The notes beneath the pieces were generated by a model that saw only the letters and a program-made list of their open reading frames with translations, did not search any database and was not told the DNA's origin. Made by a program: the position numbers and the translations under genes. From NCBI RefSeq assembly GCF_900111585.1, contig NZ_FOHI01000003.1, positions 1 to 64,000 of the forward strand: DNA of 64,000 nt, written 5' to 3'. Positions 33,540 through 44,958 of the stretch are shown here, one piece after another; position 1 is the first letter of the stretch, and every line of letters starts with the position of its first letter. Origin of the DNA: Nitrosospira multiformis (GTDB taxonomy: Bacteria; Pseudomonadota; Gammaproteobacteria; Burkholderiales; Nitrosomonadaceae).

Positions 33540-35930
33540 ATGGCACTGACACATAACCTGGGGTTTCCGCGTATTGGCGCGCAACGGGAACTGAAGCGCG
33601 CACTCGAGGCATACTGGCACGGCGATATCGCTGATGAGCAACTCAAAACCACGGCAGCGGAATTGCGGAAGCGGCACTGGCTTTTGCAGCGCGAGCAGGG
33701 TATTGATCTCATTCCCGTAGGCGATTTCGCCCTTTATGACCAGATGCTGAACATGACCGCACTGCTGGGTGCAATACCTGCACGCTTCGGAGCAGACAAG
33801 GGTAAAACAGAGCTGGACTTGTACTTCGCCATGGCGCGCGGCACTGTCGATCAGCCTGCGATGGAAATGACCAAATGGTTTGACACCAACTATCACTATA
33901 TCGTCCCGGAATTCGATGCCCACACCTGCTTTCGTATAGGTTCCGAGCAACTCTTCAGGGAAGTTGCCGAAGTGCAGGCGCTCGGCATCAAGCCTAAAGC
34001 CGTCTTGATCGGGCCGTTGACCTACCTGTATCTTGGAAAAGAGGTCCTCCGGCAGGACGAACAGGAATTCAGCCGCCTGGATTTGTTACCCCAACTGTTG
34101 CCGGTATATCGCGATATTCTCGTCCGGCTTGCATCGCTAGGCGTGGAATGGGTACAGATCGACGAACCTGTACTGGCCCTCGACCTGGACGAGGATTGGC
34201 TGCGGGGTTTGGATCAGGCTTATGCTGGTTTGCGGGAACCGGCAGACGGGCAAGCACAAAGCCGCTCGGCACTTGCCCGACTCCCTAAAATTCTTTTAGC
34301 GACTTATTTCGATGGCGTGAACAATCATGCCGAGCGATTGAAGAAGTTACCCGTGGAAGGCCTCCATATCGATTTGTGCCGGGCCCCTGGTCAACTCGGT
34401 ATTTTTCTGGATGGTTACCCGGCTGGAAAAGTGCTGTCCTTGGGCATTATCGATGGACGTAATATCTGGCGAGCGGACCTTGCTCCCACCTTCTCGGTTT
34501 TGTCGCATGCCCAGTCCCTTCTCGGGGAGAGACTGTGGATTGCGCCGAGTTGCTCGCTTCTGCATTGTCCGGTGGATCTGGAACTGGAAAGCAGTCTGGA
34601 GCCTGAAATAAGGAACTGGCTGGCTTTCTCGGTACAGAAATTAAAAGAAGTCTCTATCCTGGGGCAAGGGCTGAATCAGGGTGAACATTCGATACGCCAG
34701 CAACTGGATGCTTCCACCGCAGCCAGACAGGCTCGGCGGGAATCATCGCGCATCCACAACCCGGTGGTGCAGGACCGTCTGAATCGCCTGACTGAACAGG
34801 ATGGCCGGCGCAAGAGCCCGTTCAAGATCAGGCAGAAACTGCAACGGGAGCGGCTACAGCTTCCGCTTTTGCCTACCACAACCATTGGGTCATTTCCTCA
34901 GACAGCAGATATCCGTAAAGCGCGCGCGGCTTTCAGGAAAGGAGAGCTCGGCAATTTGCAATATCTTGAAGCGATGCGGGAAGAGATACGGCTGGCGATC
35001 AGAAAACAGGAAGAAATCGGGCTTGATGTACTGGTGCATGGTGAGGCCGAGCGCAACGATATGGTCGAGTATTTTGGCGAACAGCTATGGGGTTATGTCT
35101 TCACGGAGAATGGATGGGTGCAAAGCTATGGCTCGCGCTGCGTGAAACCGCCGATTCTCTACGGGGATATTTACCGTCCCGAACCCATGACGACTGACTG
35201 GATTCGATATGCGCAAAGCCAGACTGGGAAGCCGGTCAAGGGAATGCTGACGGGTCCCGTTACAATGCTGATGTGGTCGTTCGTGCGTGATGACCAGCCA
35301 CGCTCCGTCACCGCGCTACAGCTCGCCCTTGCCATTCGGGACGAGGTCGTGGATCTGGAGGGGGCGGGCATTGCGATTATCCAGATCGACGAGCCCGCTT
35401 TTCGCGAGGGCCTGCCCTTGAAAAAGCGCGATTGGAATGCATACCTGGAATGGGCGGTGCATGCCTTCCGTGTCGCCAGCTCGGGCGTAAGGGATGACAG
35501 CCAGATACATACTCATATGTGCTACTCGGAATTCAATGACATTCTCCCGGCCATTGCCGATATGGATGCAGATGTAATCACGATCGAAACGTCACGTTCA
35601 CGCATGGAGCTACTGGACGGGTTCGGCCATTTCAAATATCCCAACGAGATTGGACCGGGCGTTTATGACATCCACTCCCCGCGGATTCCCCGTTCGCGGG
35701 AGATGCTGGAGTTGCTGGAGAAAGCCTGCGGGGTGATTGACCCTGACCAATTATGGGTCAACCCGGATTGCGGGTTGAAGACGCGGGGATGGGGGGAAGT
35801 CATGACCGCTTTGAAGCAAATGGTGGAAGCTGCACACCTGTTACGGGCCCATCTCGGATATTCGGAAGCCGAGTTGCAACCTAAGACATCCGCATCCGAT
35901 AAGGAACCCGCGCGAGTCAGCGCGGGGTAA
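33540..35930 (+). CDS. metE: cobalamin-independent methionine synthase
   Basis: Transfers a methyl group from methyltetrahydropteroyltriglutamate to homocysteine. It is about 796 residues, with two similar TIM-barrel halves: an N-terminal [19 protein letters not shown], and a second half beginning near [17 protein letters not shown] with zinc-site residues in [12 protein letters not shown] (His, Cys) and [12 protein letters not shown] (Cys). The ribosome binding site AGAGGAG favours ATG 33540 over ATG 33534. Its last 14 bases overlap the 3' end of glnD on the opposite strand. Confidence 0.97.
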   Translation: MALTHNLGFPRIGAQRELKRALEAYWHGDIADEQLKTTAAELRKRHWLLQREQGIDLIPVGDFALYDQMLNMTALLGAIPARFGADKGKTELDLYFAMARGTVDQPAMEMTKWFDTNYHYIVPEFDAHTCFRIGSEQLFREVAEVQALGIKPKAVLIGPLTYLYLGKEVLRQDEQEFSRLDLLPQLLPVYRDILVRLASLGVEWVQIDEPVLALDLDEDWLRGLDQAYAGLREPADGQAQSRSALARLPKILLATYFDGVNNHAERLKKLPVEGLHIDLCRAPGQLGIFLDGYPAGKVLSLGIIDGRNIWRADLAPTFSVLSHAQSLLGERLWIAPSCSLLHCPVDLELESSLEPEIRNWLAFSVQKLKEVSILGQGLNQGEHSIRQQLDASTAARQARRESSRIHNPVVQDRLNRLTEQDGRRKSPFKIRQKLQRERLQLPLLPTTTIGSFPQTADIRKARAAFRKGELGNLQYLEAMREEIRLAIRKQEEIGLDVLVHGEAERNDMVEYFGEQLWGYVFTENGWVQSYGSRCVKPPILYGDIYRPEPMTTDWIRYAQSQTGKPVKGMLTGPVTMLMWSFVRDDQPRSVTALQLALAIRDEVVDLEGAGIAIIQIDEPAFREGLPLKKRDWNAYLEWAVHAFRVASSGVRDDSQIHTHMCYSEFNDILPAIADMDADVITIETSRSRMELLDGFGHFKYPNEIGPGVYDIHSPRIPRSREMLELLEKACGVIDPDQLWVNPDCGLKTRGWGEVMTALKQMVEAAHLLRAHLGYSEAELQPKTSASDKEPARVSAG

Positions 35931-38580
35931 TCCGGTGTTCGGCAGAAGGTTTTCCGAGGGCTTTTTCGGAGGCCTCCGATTGTGGCGACGTGTGCAGCAC
36001 TTGTATCAGGTTTGCTTCGAGCTGGATCACTGATCTGGAGTCGCTCAAAATACTTCCTGTAATCAGAAAAGTATCCTCGGCACGCTCGCCCAATGTGTTT
36101 ATCCTGGCGCTGTGGACGTTCAACCCAAACCGCACAAGCACTTGCGCAATGCGCGAGAGTAATCCGGGCTGGTCGCCCGCCGTGATGGACAGTACATAAT
36201 AGGCGCCACTGTCGTCTGGCTCGATGCTGACTTGCGGCGTGATCGGAAAATGCCTGAGGTGGCGGCTCAGGCGCCCTTTCACAGGGGCTGCCAGTAAAGC
36301 CTGCTGCTCCAATTGCTGTGTCAGCTCCTGCTCGATGAACTGAAACTCCCGCGGATCATGGTTTGCAACATTGAAGGGGTCCAGTACCAGAAAACTGTCG
36401 AGCGCATACCCCTCGCAGGTCGTGTGGATTTTTGCCTGGACAATATTGTAATCGATACGGTCGAAAAAGCTGCAGATACGGGCAAACAAGTCCTTCTGGT
36501 CGGCCGTATAAACCAGTACCTCTACCCCTGCCCCGGTTTCGGCGGCGCGTGTTTTGACTATCGGTGTCGGTGATTTCATCCTCTGGCTCAGGTGCTGGGT
36601 GTGCCAGGCAATTTCCCGGGGGTCGTGCATCATCAGATAGCTGGAATCGAGCCCAGACCAGAACCGCTCATAGGCGCGCATTGCTGCATCGTCCGGATGC
36701 AGCAGTTGCAGCACCTTGTTTTTGCGATTTTCCAGCGAAATGTCGGTGAGCGCCGTTTCGCCGCAAAGATACTGCCGGGTGCGATGGAACAGATCCTCAA
36801 GCAGCTTACCTTTCCATGCGTTCCATACCTTGGGACTGGTGCCCCGGATATCCGCAACCGTGAGCAGATAAAGCGCGATGAGATGGCGCTCATCCCGCAT
36901 ACTTGTGGCGAAGTCCGCAATGACGTCCATATCCGCTATGTCTTTTTTTTGTGCGGTGGCGGACATGCGCAAATGATTTTCCACTAGCCAGACGACCAAT
37001 TCGGCATCTTCTGCGGGTATTCGGTGCCGTTCACAGAAGCGCCTCGCCTCGACCTTGCCGAGCAAGGAATGATCCCCTTGCCGACCTTTGGCAATGTCGT
37101 GGAACAGTCCGGCAAGATAGAGTAATTCAGGCCGTTCGAATTCATTGATGAGTCTGCTGCAGAGCGGATATTCATAGGCGAATGCCGGTGCCATGAAGCG
37201 GCGCAGATTTCGCACGACCATCAGGATGTGCTCATCCACTGTATATACATGGAAGAGATCATGTTGCATCTGGCCGACAATCCGGCCAAAAGCAGGAATG
37301 TAGCGCCCCAGAATGCCATAACGGTTCATCAACCGGAGCTCGCGTGTCAGTCCCCGAGGTTGATGCAGTATTTCCATGAACATGGCGCAATGACGTGGCT
37401 CGCGGCGAAATGAGGCCGTAATGAGCGGCGCCGAGCGCCACATCGCTCTCAGCGTGGCGAAGCTTCGGCCTTTCAGGTCGGGGTTCTGTTGCAGTAGCAG
37501 AACACTTTCCAGTATCGTGCCCGGATCTCGCTCAAAAATATCCTCGTCGCGTATCTCCAGCAGGTCGCCGCGCTTCTGAAACCGCTCATTGATGATCGTT
37601 GTTACCGCCTCCTCATCCGGAAAAATTTCCGCATGCAGGGTAAGCAGCAAAATGGTATTGACCTGCGTCACCGATCTCGCGGCACGGTAGTACCGTTGCA
37701 TCAGCATCTCTCCGGGACGACGCGGTGGCTTCCCAGCGATGCCAAGTTCTTCGGCCAGGGGATTCTGGTAATCGAATAACAGGCGGTCTTCGCGTCTGCC
37801 ACCAAGGTAGTGCAACCGGATGCGGAGGTCTTGCAACACCGCCTGCTGACGCTGGATGAGCCTGGCCTCGCGGCGGGTGATGAAGCCTTTTTTCGCCAGT
37901 TCCGACCAGGTCTTTCCGAATCCGGCAGCACGGCTGATCCACAACACGTTCTGCAGATCGCGCAGGCCGCCGGGACTCTCCTTTATGTTCGGCTCGAGCT
38001 TGTAGGGGGCGTCCTGGTATCGCTTATGACGCTGCTGCTGTTCGAACTGTTTGTCGACGAAGAATTTCCGGGGTGCAAGCATGGCTTCCATTACTTGCAG
38101 GAACCGATCGAACAGATTGGGGCTGCCGACAAGGAGGCGGGCTTCTAGCAGGCTGGTCTGCACGGTAATGTCATTGGCTGCCTCTTCGCCACATTCCGCT
38201 ACCGTGCGCACGCTATGACCGATATCCAGGCCGATGTCCCACAGCAATCCTACCCAGTACTCGAGGCGGGTCTCGAGCCCATTATTCACCGCCTCGGCAG
38301 CATTCCCCTTGTCTGGAAGCAATACCACCAGATCGATATCGGAATAGGGAAAAAGCTGTCTTCGGCCATATCCGCCTACGGCCAGCAGGGCAATGGAGCC
38401 AGGTATGTTCATTTCATGCCATACCTGGCGGAGAATACCGTCTACCAGGCGACTGTGATCCCGCAGCAGGGCTGTGCCGTTTCTGTTCTCGTGGTAGCGG
38501 CGCTGCAACGACTCGCGACCGCTCAGCAGCTTCTGCCGGACCGCTTCGTGGCTGAAAGGTTTTGCATTCAGCCCCTTCAT
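35917..38580 (-). CDS. glnD: PII uridylyltransferase / uridylyl-removing enzyme
   Basis: The nitrogen sensor that uridylylates PII when glutamine is low and deuridylylates it when high. From ATG 38580 it has 887 residues: nucleotidyltransferase domain with [19 protein letters not shown], an HD hydrolase domain ([17 protein letters not shown] near residue 490), and two C-terminal ACT domains ([16 protein letters not shown] and [17 protein letters not shown]), which bind glutamine. The frame is open upstream to 38676, but that part overlaps map; the shorter start places glnD 5 bases after the map stop. Cotranscribed with map. Confidence 0.95.
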   Translation of the reverse strand: MKGLNAKPFSHEAVRQKLLSGRESLQRRYHENRNGTALLRDHSRLVDGILRQVWHEMNIPGSIALLAVGGYGRRQLFPYSDIDLVVLLPDKGNAAEAVNNGLETRLEYWVGLLWDIGLDIGHSVRTVAECGEEAANDITVQTSLLEARLLVGSPNLFDRFLQVMEAMLAPRKFFVDKQFEQQQRHKRYQDAPYKLEPNIKESPGGLRDLQNVLWISRAAGFGKTWSELAKKGFITRREARLIQRQQAVLQDLRIRLHYLGGRREDRLLFDYQNPLAEELGIAGKPPRRPGEMLMQRYYRAARSVTQVNTILLLTLHAEIFPDEEAVTTIINERFQKRGDLLEIRDEDIFERDPGTILESVLLLQQNPDLKGRSFATLRAMWRSAPLITASFRREPRHCAMFMEILHQPRGLTRELRLMNRYGILGRYIPAFGRIVGQMQHDLFHVYTVDEHILMVVRNLRRFMAPAFAYEYPLCSRLINEFERPELLYLAGLFHDIAKGRQGDHSLLGKVEARRFCERHRIPAEDAELVVWLVENHLRMSATAQKKDIADMDVIADFATSMRDERHLIALYLLTVADIRGTSPKVWNAWKGKLLEDLFHRTRQYLCGETALTDISLENRKNKVLQLLHPDDAAMRAYERFWSGLDSSYLMMHDPREIAWHTQHLSQRMKSPTPIVKTRAAETGAGVEVLVYTADQKDLFARICSFFDRIDYNIVQAKIHTTCEGYALDSFLVLDPFNVANHDPREFQFIEQELTQQLEQQALLAAPVKGRLSRHLRHFPITPQVSIEPDDSGAYYVLSITAGDQPGLLSRIAQVLVRFGLNVHSARINTLGERAEDTFLITGSILSDSRSVIQLEANLIQVLHTSPQSEASEKALGKPSAEHRITPR

Positions 38581-38585
38581 TGCCG

Positions 38586-39386
38586 TCAAGAACGGAGGGT
38601 GGGCTGCGGCGGAGTCCCGCCCGACTGTGTCAACACTTCGTATCCTGTTTCCGTGACGAGCACGGTATGCTCCCATTGCGCCGACAGACTGTGATCCTTT
38701 GTGACAACGGTCCAGCCATCGGCCAGCTGGCGAATCTGCGGCTTGCCGGCGTTGATCATGGGTTCGACGGTGAAGATCATTCCGGCTTTGAGTTCGAGCC
38801 CTGTGCCGGCGCGACCGTAGTGAAGCACCTGGGGTTCCTCATGGAATTTTGCTCCGATTCCATGACCGCAGAATTCCCGCACCACGCTGTATCCATGGTC
38901 TTCCGCATACTGCTGAATCGCGTGGCCGATATCCCCCAAGCGTTTTCCGGGTTTGATGATTTCAATACCCTGCCACATTGCTTCATAGGTTACCTTGCAC
39001 AGGCGTTTCGCCTGGATGCCGGGTTCGCCGATGAGATACATCCGGCTGGTATCACCGTGATACCCGTCTTTGATGACGGTTACATCGATATTGACGATAT
39101 CTCCGGATTTGAGTCTCTTATGCCCTGGTACACCATGACAAACCTGATGGTTGACCGAGGTGCAGATCGATTTCGGATAAGGCGAATAGCCGGGAGGAGC
39201 ATAATTGAGCGGCGCAGGAATGGTATCCTGCACATTCACCATGTAATCGTGACACAGCTTGTCAAGCTCGTCGGTCGTCACTCCAGGCTTGACGAATGGC
39301 GTGATGTAATCCAGCACTTCCGATGCAAGTCTGCCCGCTACCCGCATTTTCTCTATTTCATCAGGGGATTTGAGATGCACCGTCAT
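38586..39386 (-). CDS. map: methionine aminopeptidase, type I
   Basis: Removes the initiator methionine of nascent proteins. 266 residues; the metal ligands are visible in DIVNIDVTVIKDGYHGDTS (two Asp), GHGIGAKFHEEP (His, Glu context) and MIFTVEPMI (Glu). CHGVPGHK contains the conserved His of the active site. The first gene of map-glnD on the minus strand. The usual neighbours rpsB-tsf are not beside it here. Confidence 0.96.
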   Translation of the reverse strand: MTVHLKSPDEIEKMRVAGRLASEVLDYITPFVKPGVTTDELDKLCHDYMVNVQDTIPAPLNYAPPGYSPYPKSICTSVNHQVCHGVPGHKRLKSGDIVNIDVTVIKDGYHGDTSRMYLIGEPGIQAKRLCKVTYEAMWQGIEIIKPGKRLGDIGHAIQQYAEDHGYSVVREFCGHGIGAKFHEEPQVLHYGRAGTGLELKAGMIFTVEPMINAGKPQIRQLADGWTVVTKDHSLSAQWEHTVLVTETGYEVLTQSGGTPPQPTLRS

Positions 39387-39601
39387 ACAGATTCCAGAGC
39401 CATGAGCCGATAATGTGAATGAAAAGCTTATATGATGAGGATGGAAATATCTTATTGCAAGACTTGCTGACCCGCAGCAAGGTCAGAAAAACCGCGGCGG
39501 AAGAATAATTCCCTGAAAATCACACATCCATGAGCATGGCAGGAGGGAGAAGCAGGCGGAGAGGGAAAGGAATATTCTGCATTCAAGGTTTTTCAGATTC
39601 T

Positions 39602-40249
39602 TTATTGCGCTGCTGTGTTCGTCTTGCCATGCGTTCCTGCACTTGGCTCGCAAGTGGTCCTGGTGATACGGCTATTCGGAAATTCCGCCTTTAACTTTTC
39701 CAGCCGCCCCTCCAGGTCCGGGGAGGAGTTCTCCGCGACGAACTTGACCTGCTCGACATTCCTTGCCCCGATAATGGCGGATACGACCCGTTTCGTCCTC
39801 AGGGACGCCAGAGAGGCGCGAGCGTCCTCGATTTTTTCAAAAAATCCCAGCGAAATCGCATTGTTCCACTTGCTGTCGCCTTCCACGATCTGGTAAGTGG
39901 TAATATCGCGCCGCTTGAGCTCTCCTATCTTCCGTTCGGCGTGTTGCTTGTTCATGAGCGGGGGAATGTGCACCCAGTAATAGGGCACCATGCCCATGGT
40001 TCGGGATTTCAATTTGCCATCGAGATTATGCCGGGAAATGGCTGCTTCGACATGGGCTATATCCGGTTGGGCAAAGGCTTCCCATTCCAGGCAGACAGAT
40101 GGGGGTGGCGGGGCAGCCTCCGATGAAGGTCCGGTTTTCGCTTGAAGCTCCGTTGGCAGGGAGGCTCTGTTGCTTTCATCCGGTTCAAGCTGGATATATA
40201 GCGCGAAAGCGAGGTTGATAAACAACAATAGAAAAAATAATGCTTTCAT
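39602..40249 (-). CDS. SPOR-like domain membrane-anchored protein
   Basis: 215 residues with an N-terminal hydrophobic anchor (MKALFFLLLFINLAFALYI) and a polar body. Residues 85-155 (YYWVHIPPLMNKQHAERKI, LKRRDITTYQIVEG, AISLGFFEKIEDARASLASL) follow the SPOR pattern, which binds denuded peptidoglycan at division sites in other proteins. The C-terminal Cys and Thr/Lys-rich end is unremarkable. The role is inferred from the domain. It is divergent from the cytochrome c4 gene. Confidence 0.7.
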   Translation of the reverse strand: MKALFFLLLFINLAFALYIQLEPDESNRASLPTELQAKTGPSSEAAPPPPSVCLEWEAFAQPDIAHVEAAISRHNLDGKLKSRTMGMVPYYWVHIPPLMNKQHAERKIGELKRRDITTYQIVEGDSKWNNAISLGFFEKIEDARASLASLRTKRVVSAIIGARNVEQVKFVAENSSPDLEGRLEKLKAEFPNSRITRTTCEPSAGTHGKTNTAAQ

Positions 40250-40349
40250 TACGGATAAGGTTATTGTTGTTATATTGTTGTTATACGGCCTTTGCCTTAA
40301 AATGCGCAGTCAAATCAAAATACCCATTACTTTCTTCGGAGTCTCAGGA

Positions 40350-41012
40350 ATGCAAGGCATCAAGCTAATTTCGATGATTACCGCATCGGCTGCATTGGCC
40401 CTGTCCAGCCATGTTTTTGCGGAAACGCCTCCCCAGGCTGTCAAAACGGCAGGAGATGCGGCTAAAGGTCAGCAAATCGCCACCCAGGTTTGTGCCGCCT
40501 GTCATGGTGCGGATGGCAACAGTATGATTCCTGCAAATCCGAATCTGGCTGGACAGCATGCCGAGTATATCATCAAGCAGCTCAATAATTTCAAATCGCA
40601 GGACGGCAAGCCGGCAGAGCGCGATAGCGCGGTGATGTCAGCCATGGTTGCGCCGCTTTCCGACGAGGATGTAAGGAATGTCTCAGCTTATTACGCCCAG
40701 CAGAAGCCCAAGCCGGGGGTGGCCAACAACAAGGAACTCGCCGAGCTGGGGGAAAAAATATATCGGGGCGGAAATCTTGAAACCAATGTTCCCGCCTGCT
40801 CCAGTTGCCATTCTCCCAACGGTGCCGGTATTCCTCCCGTTTATCCCCAGCTCGCCGGGCAGCATGCAGAGTATTCTGCTGGGCAGTTGCGCGCATTCCG
40901 GACCGAGCAGCGGGCAAACGATGCGAACAAGGTTATGCACGTGATCGCAACGCGGATGAGCGAAAAAGAAATGGAGGCGGTGTCCGAGTTCATTTCGGGT
41001 CTTCGCAAGTAA
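40350..41012 (+). CDS. cytochrome c4, diheme
   Basis: A 220-residue exported precursor: signal peptide MQGIKLISMITASAALALSS with cleavage after HVFA at residue 24, then two cytochrome c domains with CAACH at 48-52 and CSSCH at 150-154, each followed by Met ligand candidates (SAMVAPLSDEDV and RMSEKEM). Carries electrons in the periplasm to terminal oxidases. ATG 40350 is chosen because it gives a clean signal peptide and GGAGTC lies just upstream; the frame is open to 40170. A terminator follows at 41245. Confidence 0.93.
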   Translation: MQGIKLISMITASAALALSSHVFAETPPQAVKTAGDAAKGQQIATQVCAACHGADGNSMIPANPNLAGQHAEYIIKQLNNFKSQDGKPAERDSAVMSAMVAPLSDEDVRNVSAYYAQQKPKPGVANNKELAELGEKIYRGGNLETNVPACSSCHSPNGAGIPPVYPQLAGQHAEYSAGQLRAFRTEQRANDANKVMHVIATRMSEKEMEAVSEFISGLRK

Positions 41013-41210
41013 TAAAAGTCGGGGATTCCGAAGTTATCGCAGAGGGGCGCTGCTGGTAAAATCGGGGTGACCGGGATGGCTACAGGGCGCAGATACGGTC
41101 AGCGGAAGCAGTCCGTTCGCGCGATCTGTAGTCCGGCAAGGCCACGGAAAGGGAATCGGGGTGGAATGCGGTCCAGTTCCAGTAGTCAGGTCTAAGCCTG
41201 CGTTCGCAGC

Positions 41211-41236
41211 GCAGTATCTTCAGAGGAAGATACTGC
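41211..41236. repeat. perfect 11-base inverted repeat between cytochrome c4 and hemL
   Basis: GCAGTATCTTC, a 4-base loop AGAG, then the exact complement GAAGATACTGC. No T run follows on either strand, so it is not a standard intrinsic terminator. It may be an RNA stability hairpin or a protein-binding site. It sits between convergent genes. Confidence 0.6.
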
Positions 41237-41244
41237 CTCGCTAT

Positions 41245-41269
41245 CAGCGGCAACTGCCCGCTGTTTTTA
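41245..41269 (+). terminator. probable terminator after cytochrome c4
   Basis: The stem CAGCGG (41245-41250) pairs with CCGCTG (41258-41263), followed by TTTTTATT. It overlaps the last codon of hemL on the opposite strand. Confidence 0.6.
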
Positions 41270-42544
41270 TTCCCGCGCGAAGATTTTTTCAGCGGCGGCT
41301 AGCGTTTTGCTGATTTCAGCATCACCGTGTGCCGCGGAAACAAATCCGGCTTCAAATGCTGATGGGGCGAAATAAATACCCTCGTCGAGCATGGCGTGGA
41401 AAAACCCATTGAAAGCCTCGCGGTCACAGCTCATCACTTCCGCGTAACTTTTCGGCGCGCTCTCCCGGAAATAGAGCCCGAACATGCCCCCTACAGCCTG
41501 CGCACAAAAAACCACGCCGTGTTTTGTTGCGGCCGCGGCAAGACCTTCGGTAAGTTCACGGGTACGCGCGGCGAGTTTGTCGTAGAACCCCGGTACCTGC
41601 ACCCGCTTCAATGTGGCGAGACCGGCAGCAACCGCAACCGGATTTCCCGAAAGCGTACCCGCCTGGTAGACGGCTCCCACCGGCGCAAGGCATTGCATGA
41701 TTTCTCGCAGGCCTCCAAACGCAGCCATCGGCATACCGCCGCCGATCACTTTGCCCAGTGTGGTGAGATCGGGTTTTATTCCGTAAAGCCCCTGGGCACA
41801 CTCCAGTCCAACGCGAAAGCCTGTCATCACCTCATCGAAGATCAACACGCTGCCGTGGCGCGTGCATAATTCGCGTAAACCCGGCAGGAAGCCCGGCTGA
41901 GGCGCGATAAGATTCATGTTGCCCGCAACAGGCTCGACAATGACCGCCGCGATTTCGGCGCCGAACTGATTGAAAGCCTGTTCAACACCGGCGAGATCAT
42001 TGTAATCGAGCACAACCGTGCTGGAAGCCGTTTCCGCGGGGACGCCGGCAGAACTTGGATGGCCGAAAGTCAGGGCGCCGGAGCCTGCCTTCACCAGCAG
42101 GGCGTCGTCATGGCCGTGATAACAGCCTTCAAACTTGATGATGCGATTCCGACCGGTATAACCGCGCGCCAGCCGGATGGCGCTCATGGTTGCTTCGGTC
42201 CCGGAGCTTACCAGCCTGACCTGCTCGATCGACGGCACCAGTCGGCACAGCAGTGCCGCGATCTCCAGTTCCGCCTCGGTGGGCGCTCCAAAAGTCAAGC
42301 CGTTTTTTGCTGCGGCATAGACCGCAGCAATCACTTCAGGATGGGCATGCCCGAGAATCAGAGGGCCCCAGGAACCGACATAATCTATGTAGGACTTGTC
42401 ATCCGCATCCCATGCATAGGCACCCTCACCCTTTCTGAAAAAAACCGGCGTGCCGCCTACCGATTTGAAGGCGCGAACCGGCGAGTTGACCCCCCCGGGA
42501 ATGAATTTTTGCGACTGCTCGAACAATTGCTGGTTGCGTGACAT
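41267..42544 (-). CDS. hemL: glutamate-1-semialdehyde 2,1-aminomutase
   Basis: Second step of the C5 tetrapyrrole pathway, making 5-aminolevulinate from the HemA product. A PLP enzyme of 425 residues: [14 protein letters not shown] at the N-terminus, [28 protein letters not shown] and the PLP lysine in [12 protein letters not shown] near residue 264. Its ATG overlaps the thiE stop, so it is cotranscribed with thiD and thiE. Confidence 0.97.
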   Translation of the reverse strand: MSRNQQLFEQSQKFIPGGVNSPVRAFKSVGGTPVFFRKGEGAYAWDADDKSYIDYVGSWGPLILGHAHPEVIAAVYAAAKNGLTFGAPTEAELEIAALLCRLVPSIEQVRLVSSGTEATMSAIRLARGYTGRNRIIKFEGCYHGHDDALLVKAGSGALTFGHPSSAGVPAETASSTVVLDYNDLAGVEQAFNQFGAEIAAVIVEPVAGNMNLIAPQPGFLPGLRELCTRHGSVLIFDEVMTGFRVGLECAQGLYGIKPDLTTLGKVIGGGMPMAAFGGLREIMQCLAPVGAVYQAGTLSGNPVAVAAGLATLKRVQVPGFYDKLAARTRELTEGLAAAATKHGVVFCAQAVGGMFGLYFRESAPKSYAEVMSCDREAFNGFFHAMLDEGIYFAPSAFEAGFVSAAHGDAEISKTLAAAEKIFARE

Positions 42545-43251
42545 TATTGACGGGTCCTTGACAATGAGGGATGAAACGACTGACGCTTGAATAATCCGGA
42601 GAACTTGGCGGCTTCGGAACGGATATCTCGTGCGCCAAACAGAGCGTTGCTGACCGCTACAGCATCCGCACCGGCGCTGATCAGTACCAGGGCATTATCG
42701 CTATTGATGCCGCCTATGGCGACAATGGGAATCCTGATCTCAAGATTTCCCTGCTGTAGCAGGTCAACGGAAGCAGGCACGGTATCGGGCTTTGTGACGG
42801 AACTGAAAAAAGCCCCGAAAGCAACGTAATCCGCGCCATTGCACTCGGCTTCGATGGCAGATTCGAGTTCGTTGTAGCAGGAAATTCCGATGATCTTTTC
42901 ATGACCCAGTTTAAGCCGGGCTTGAGAAATGGGTGCATCTTCCCGTCCCAGATGTACTCCATCCGCCCCGACCTCGAGAGCAAGATCGATATGATCGTTG
43001 ATGAGGAGGGGAACGTCAAACCGGCGGCAGAGATGAGCGAGCGCGCGCGCCTGTTCCCGGCGCAGCTCCTCGTTCATCGTTTTGCTGCGGTATTGAACCA
43101 GTCGCGCACCTCCGGCAAGCGCGCTCCGTGTCATCGCGACCAGACTCGCTGTATCTCCTGTATCTGGCGTGATCGCATATAGACCGGTTATTTCTCGCCG
43201 CGGAGCAGCGCTACATCGCCTGATTTCGTTCCTCGACACTGTTCTCATCAC
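42544..43251 (-). CDS. thiE: thiamine-phosphate synthase
   Basis: Joins HMP pyrophosphate with the thiazole phosphate to give thiamine phosphate. 235 residues with a TIM-barrel pattern: [45 protein letters not shown], and [11 protein letters not shown] near the end. The first 20 residues overlap the end of thiD and are unusual; a GTG at 43239 is an alternative start. Middle gene of thiD-thiE-hemL. Confidence 0.94.
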   Translation of the reverse strand: MMRTVSRNEIRRCSAAPRREITGLYAITPDTGDTASLVAMTRSALAGGARLVQYRSKTMNEELRREQARALAHLCRRFDVPLLINDHIDLALEVGADGVHLGREDAPISQARLKLGHEKIIGISCYNELESAIEAECNGADYVAFGAFFSSVTKPDTVPASVDLLQQGNLEIRIPIVAIGGINSDNALVLISAGADAVAVSNALFGARDIRSEAAKFSGLFKRQSFHPSLSRTRQ

Positions 43252-44050
43252 GCGCCCAGAATAGCCTGTCTGGCAGATGTTGCCCCATTCCAGGCCTGAA
43301 CCCGGCTTTCAGGGATTGCCAGGTGTATTCCTGCGCTTCATATACACCCTCTGCAATAGGCAATCCATTGGCAAGCGTGGCGGCGATAGCAGAGGCGAGT
43401 GTGCAACCTGATCCATGATACGAGCCAGCCAGGCGATTCCATGCATCCGTGCGCACGATGCCGGTCGTTCCATATAGGGTGTTCACCACCTGCGAAGTAT
43501 TTTCATGGGTGCCGGTAACGAATACATATTCACATCCCAGACGCAGCAATCGCCCTGCGCACTGGTGCAAATCCGGCATATCGGATTCATCCTCATAATC
43601 CTGCGCCAGCCGGCGCGCTTCCAGGCTGTTGGGCGTGATGATGGTTGCCTGCGGCAGCAGCAATTCCCGCATGGCAGCGACCATTTCCTCATTGGCGAGT
43701 TCATCGCCACGGCCCGAGGCAAGCACAGGGTCTAGCACGACCGGAATGTTGGGATAATCCGAAACCACTTCGGCAATCGCCGCAATAATTTCCACACTGC
43801 CCAGCAAACCCATTTTAAACACATGCACGGGCATGTCCTCAAGAACTGCGCGTGCCTGATCCGTCACCCATTCTGCATCCAGTGCCATTACATCATCTAC
43901 ACCGGCCGTATCCTGCACCGTCACGGCGGTGACGACCGAAAGGGGATGGCATCCCATGCTGGCCAGAGTGAGGATATCAGCCTGAATACCGGCGCCCCCG
44001 GTAGAGTCGCTGGCAGCAAAAGAAAGTACGATGGGGGGTGGCTGAGACAT
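43211..44050 (-). CDS. thiD: hydroxymethylpyrimidine (phosphate) kinase
   Basis: Phosphorylates HMP and HMP-P for thiamine synthesis. 279 residues of the ribokinase-like fold: FAASDSTGGAGIQADI at the N-terminus, VVLDPVLASGRGDEL, IITPNSLEARRL, and the anion hole GSYHGSGCTLASAIAA. First gene of thiD-thiE-hemL. Only 48 bases separate it from the divergent rubredoxin gene, too short for a TPP riboswitch, and I see no THI box. Confidence 0.95.
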   Translation of the reverse strand: MSQPPPIVLSFAASDSTGGAGIQADILTLASMGCHPLSVVTAVTVQDTAGVDDVMALDAEWVTDQARAVLEDMPVHVFKMGLLGSVEIIAAIAEVVSDYPNIPVVLDPVLASGRGDELANEEMVAAMRELLLPQATIITPNSLEARRLAQDYEDESDMPDLHQCAGRLLRLGCEYVFVTGTHENTSQVVNTLYGTTGIVRTDAWNRLAGSYHGSGCTLASAIAATLANGLPIAEGVYEAQEYTWQSLKAGFRPGMGQHLPDRLFWARDENSVEERNQAM

Positions 44051-44098
44051 GAACTAATACCGTAAAATGATATTTTAACCCAAATACCCTTACTCATC

Positions 44099-44296
44099 AT
44101 GACTACCACCGAAACGACCGAAGTGCGTGTCTACCGTTGCTATATGTGCCTGATTTGCGGCTATGTATATGACGAGGCCGAAGGGTCTCCGCAGGAAGGT
44201 ATTCCGCCCGGAACAAGGTGGGAGGACGTACCGATGAACTGGACCTGTCCCGAATGTTCAGCGCGTAAGGAAGATTTTGAGATGGTGGAAATCTGA
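44099..44296 (+). CDS. rubredoxin
   Basis: A 65-residue electron carrier with one Fe(SCys)4 site. Two Cys pairs, CLICG and CPECSA, frame the typical core ([23 protein letters not shown]). The N-terminus has an extra YRCYMC pair; C-Y-M-C just before the first iron pair is unusual but lies outside the site. The stop is followed directly by the ATG of the glyoxalase gene, so they are cotranscribed. Confidence 0.95.
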   Translation: MTTTETTEVRVYRCYMCLICGYVYDEAEGSPQEGIPPGTRWEDVPMNWTCPECSARKEDFEMVEI

Positions 44297-44686
44297 ATGC
44301 GCATACTTCATACCATGCTGCGCGTGGGTGATCTGGAAAAGTCGATTGCCTTTTATACGGACGTGCTGGGAATGAAAGTGTTGCGCCGAAAAGATTATCC
44401 GGAGGGCAGGTTTACCCTCGCATTTGTCGGTTATCAGGATGAGGCTGAGGGAACGGTATTGGAACTCACCCACAACTGGGATACTGGCAAATACGACCTG
44501 GGCGCCGGTTACGGACATATTGCGATCGAAGTCGATAACGCCTACCAGGCGTGTGAGGAAGTGAAGAAACGGGGCGGCAAGGTTACACGCGAGGCAGGCC
44601 CGATGAAACATGGTGTCACCGTGATCGCGTTCGTGGAAGATCCTGACGGCTACAAGATCGAGTTCATCCAGAAAAAAACCGCGTAA
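44297..44686 (+). CDS. gloA: lactoylglutathione lyase (glyoxalase I)
   Basis: Converts the methylglyoxal-glutathione adduct to S-lactoylglutathione. 129 residues. Metal ligands of the Ni-type enzyme are in place: His in [15 protein letters not shown], Glu in TVLELTHNW, His in YGHIAIEV and Glu in KIEFIQ. It directly follows rubredoxin without a gap. Confidence 0.95.
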   Translation: MRILHTMLRVGDLEKSIAFYTDVLGMKVLRRKDYPEGRFTLAFVGYQDEAEGTVLELTHNWDTGKYDLGAGYGHIAIEVDNAYQACEEVKKRGGKVTREAGPMKHGVTVIAFVEDPDGYKIEFIQKKTA

Positions 44687-44958
44687 AGCCCGGGCAATCA
44701 GGGGCATATACATCGCAAATGTTATGCCTCTACACCTCCTCGCCTGGACGGCTCACGGCTGCCAAAGCTTGCTGCCAAGGTCTATTCAAACCCGGAGGAG
44801 TCGGAGCATCATCTCGTGACATCCGGCGCTCTTTTGTTTATAGAAGTCTTGATGGATAACCCGCAGGATACTAGGTCCAGACGTCGATAATCTTTCGAAC
44901 TTGTTTCCTTGATCAAGTTAATAAGGATCAATTTCAAGGAGCAGGTCACTCCAACCAT

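Noticed and set aside
38562-39413. 283-codon plus-strand frame over map
   Set aside because: Antisense shadow of map, whose metal ligands are all in the other strand.
44051-44098. possible TPP riboswitch before thiD
   Set aside because: The divergent gap is only 48 bases and contains no THI box.
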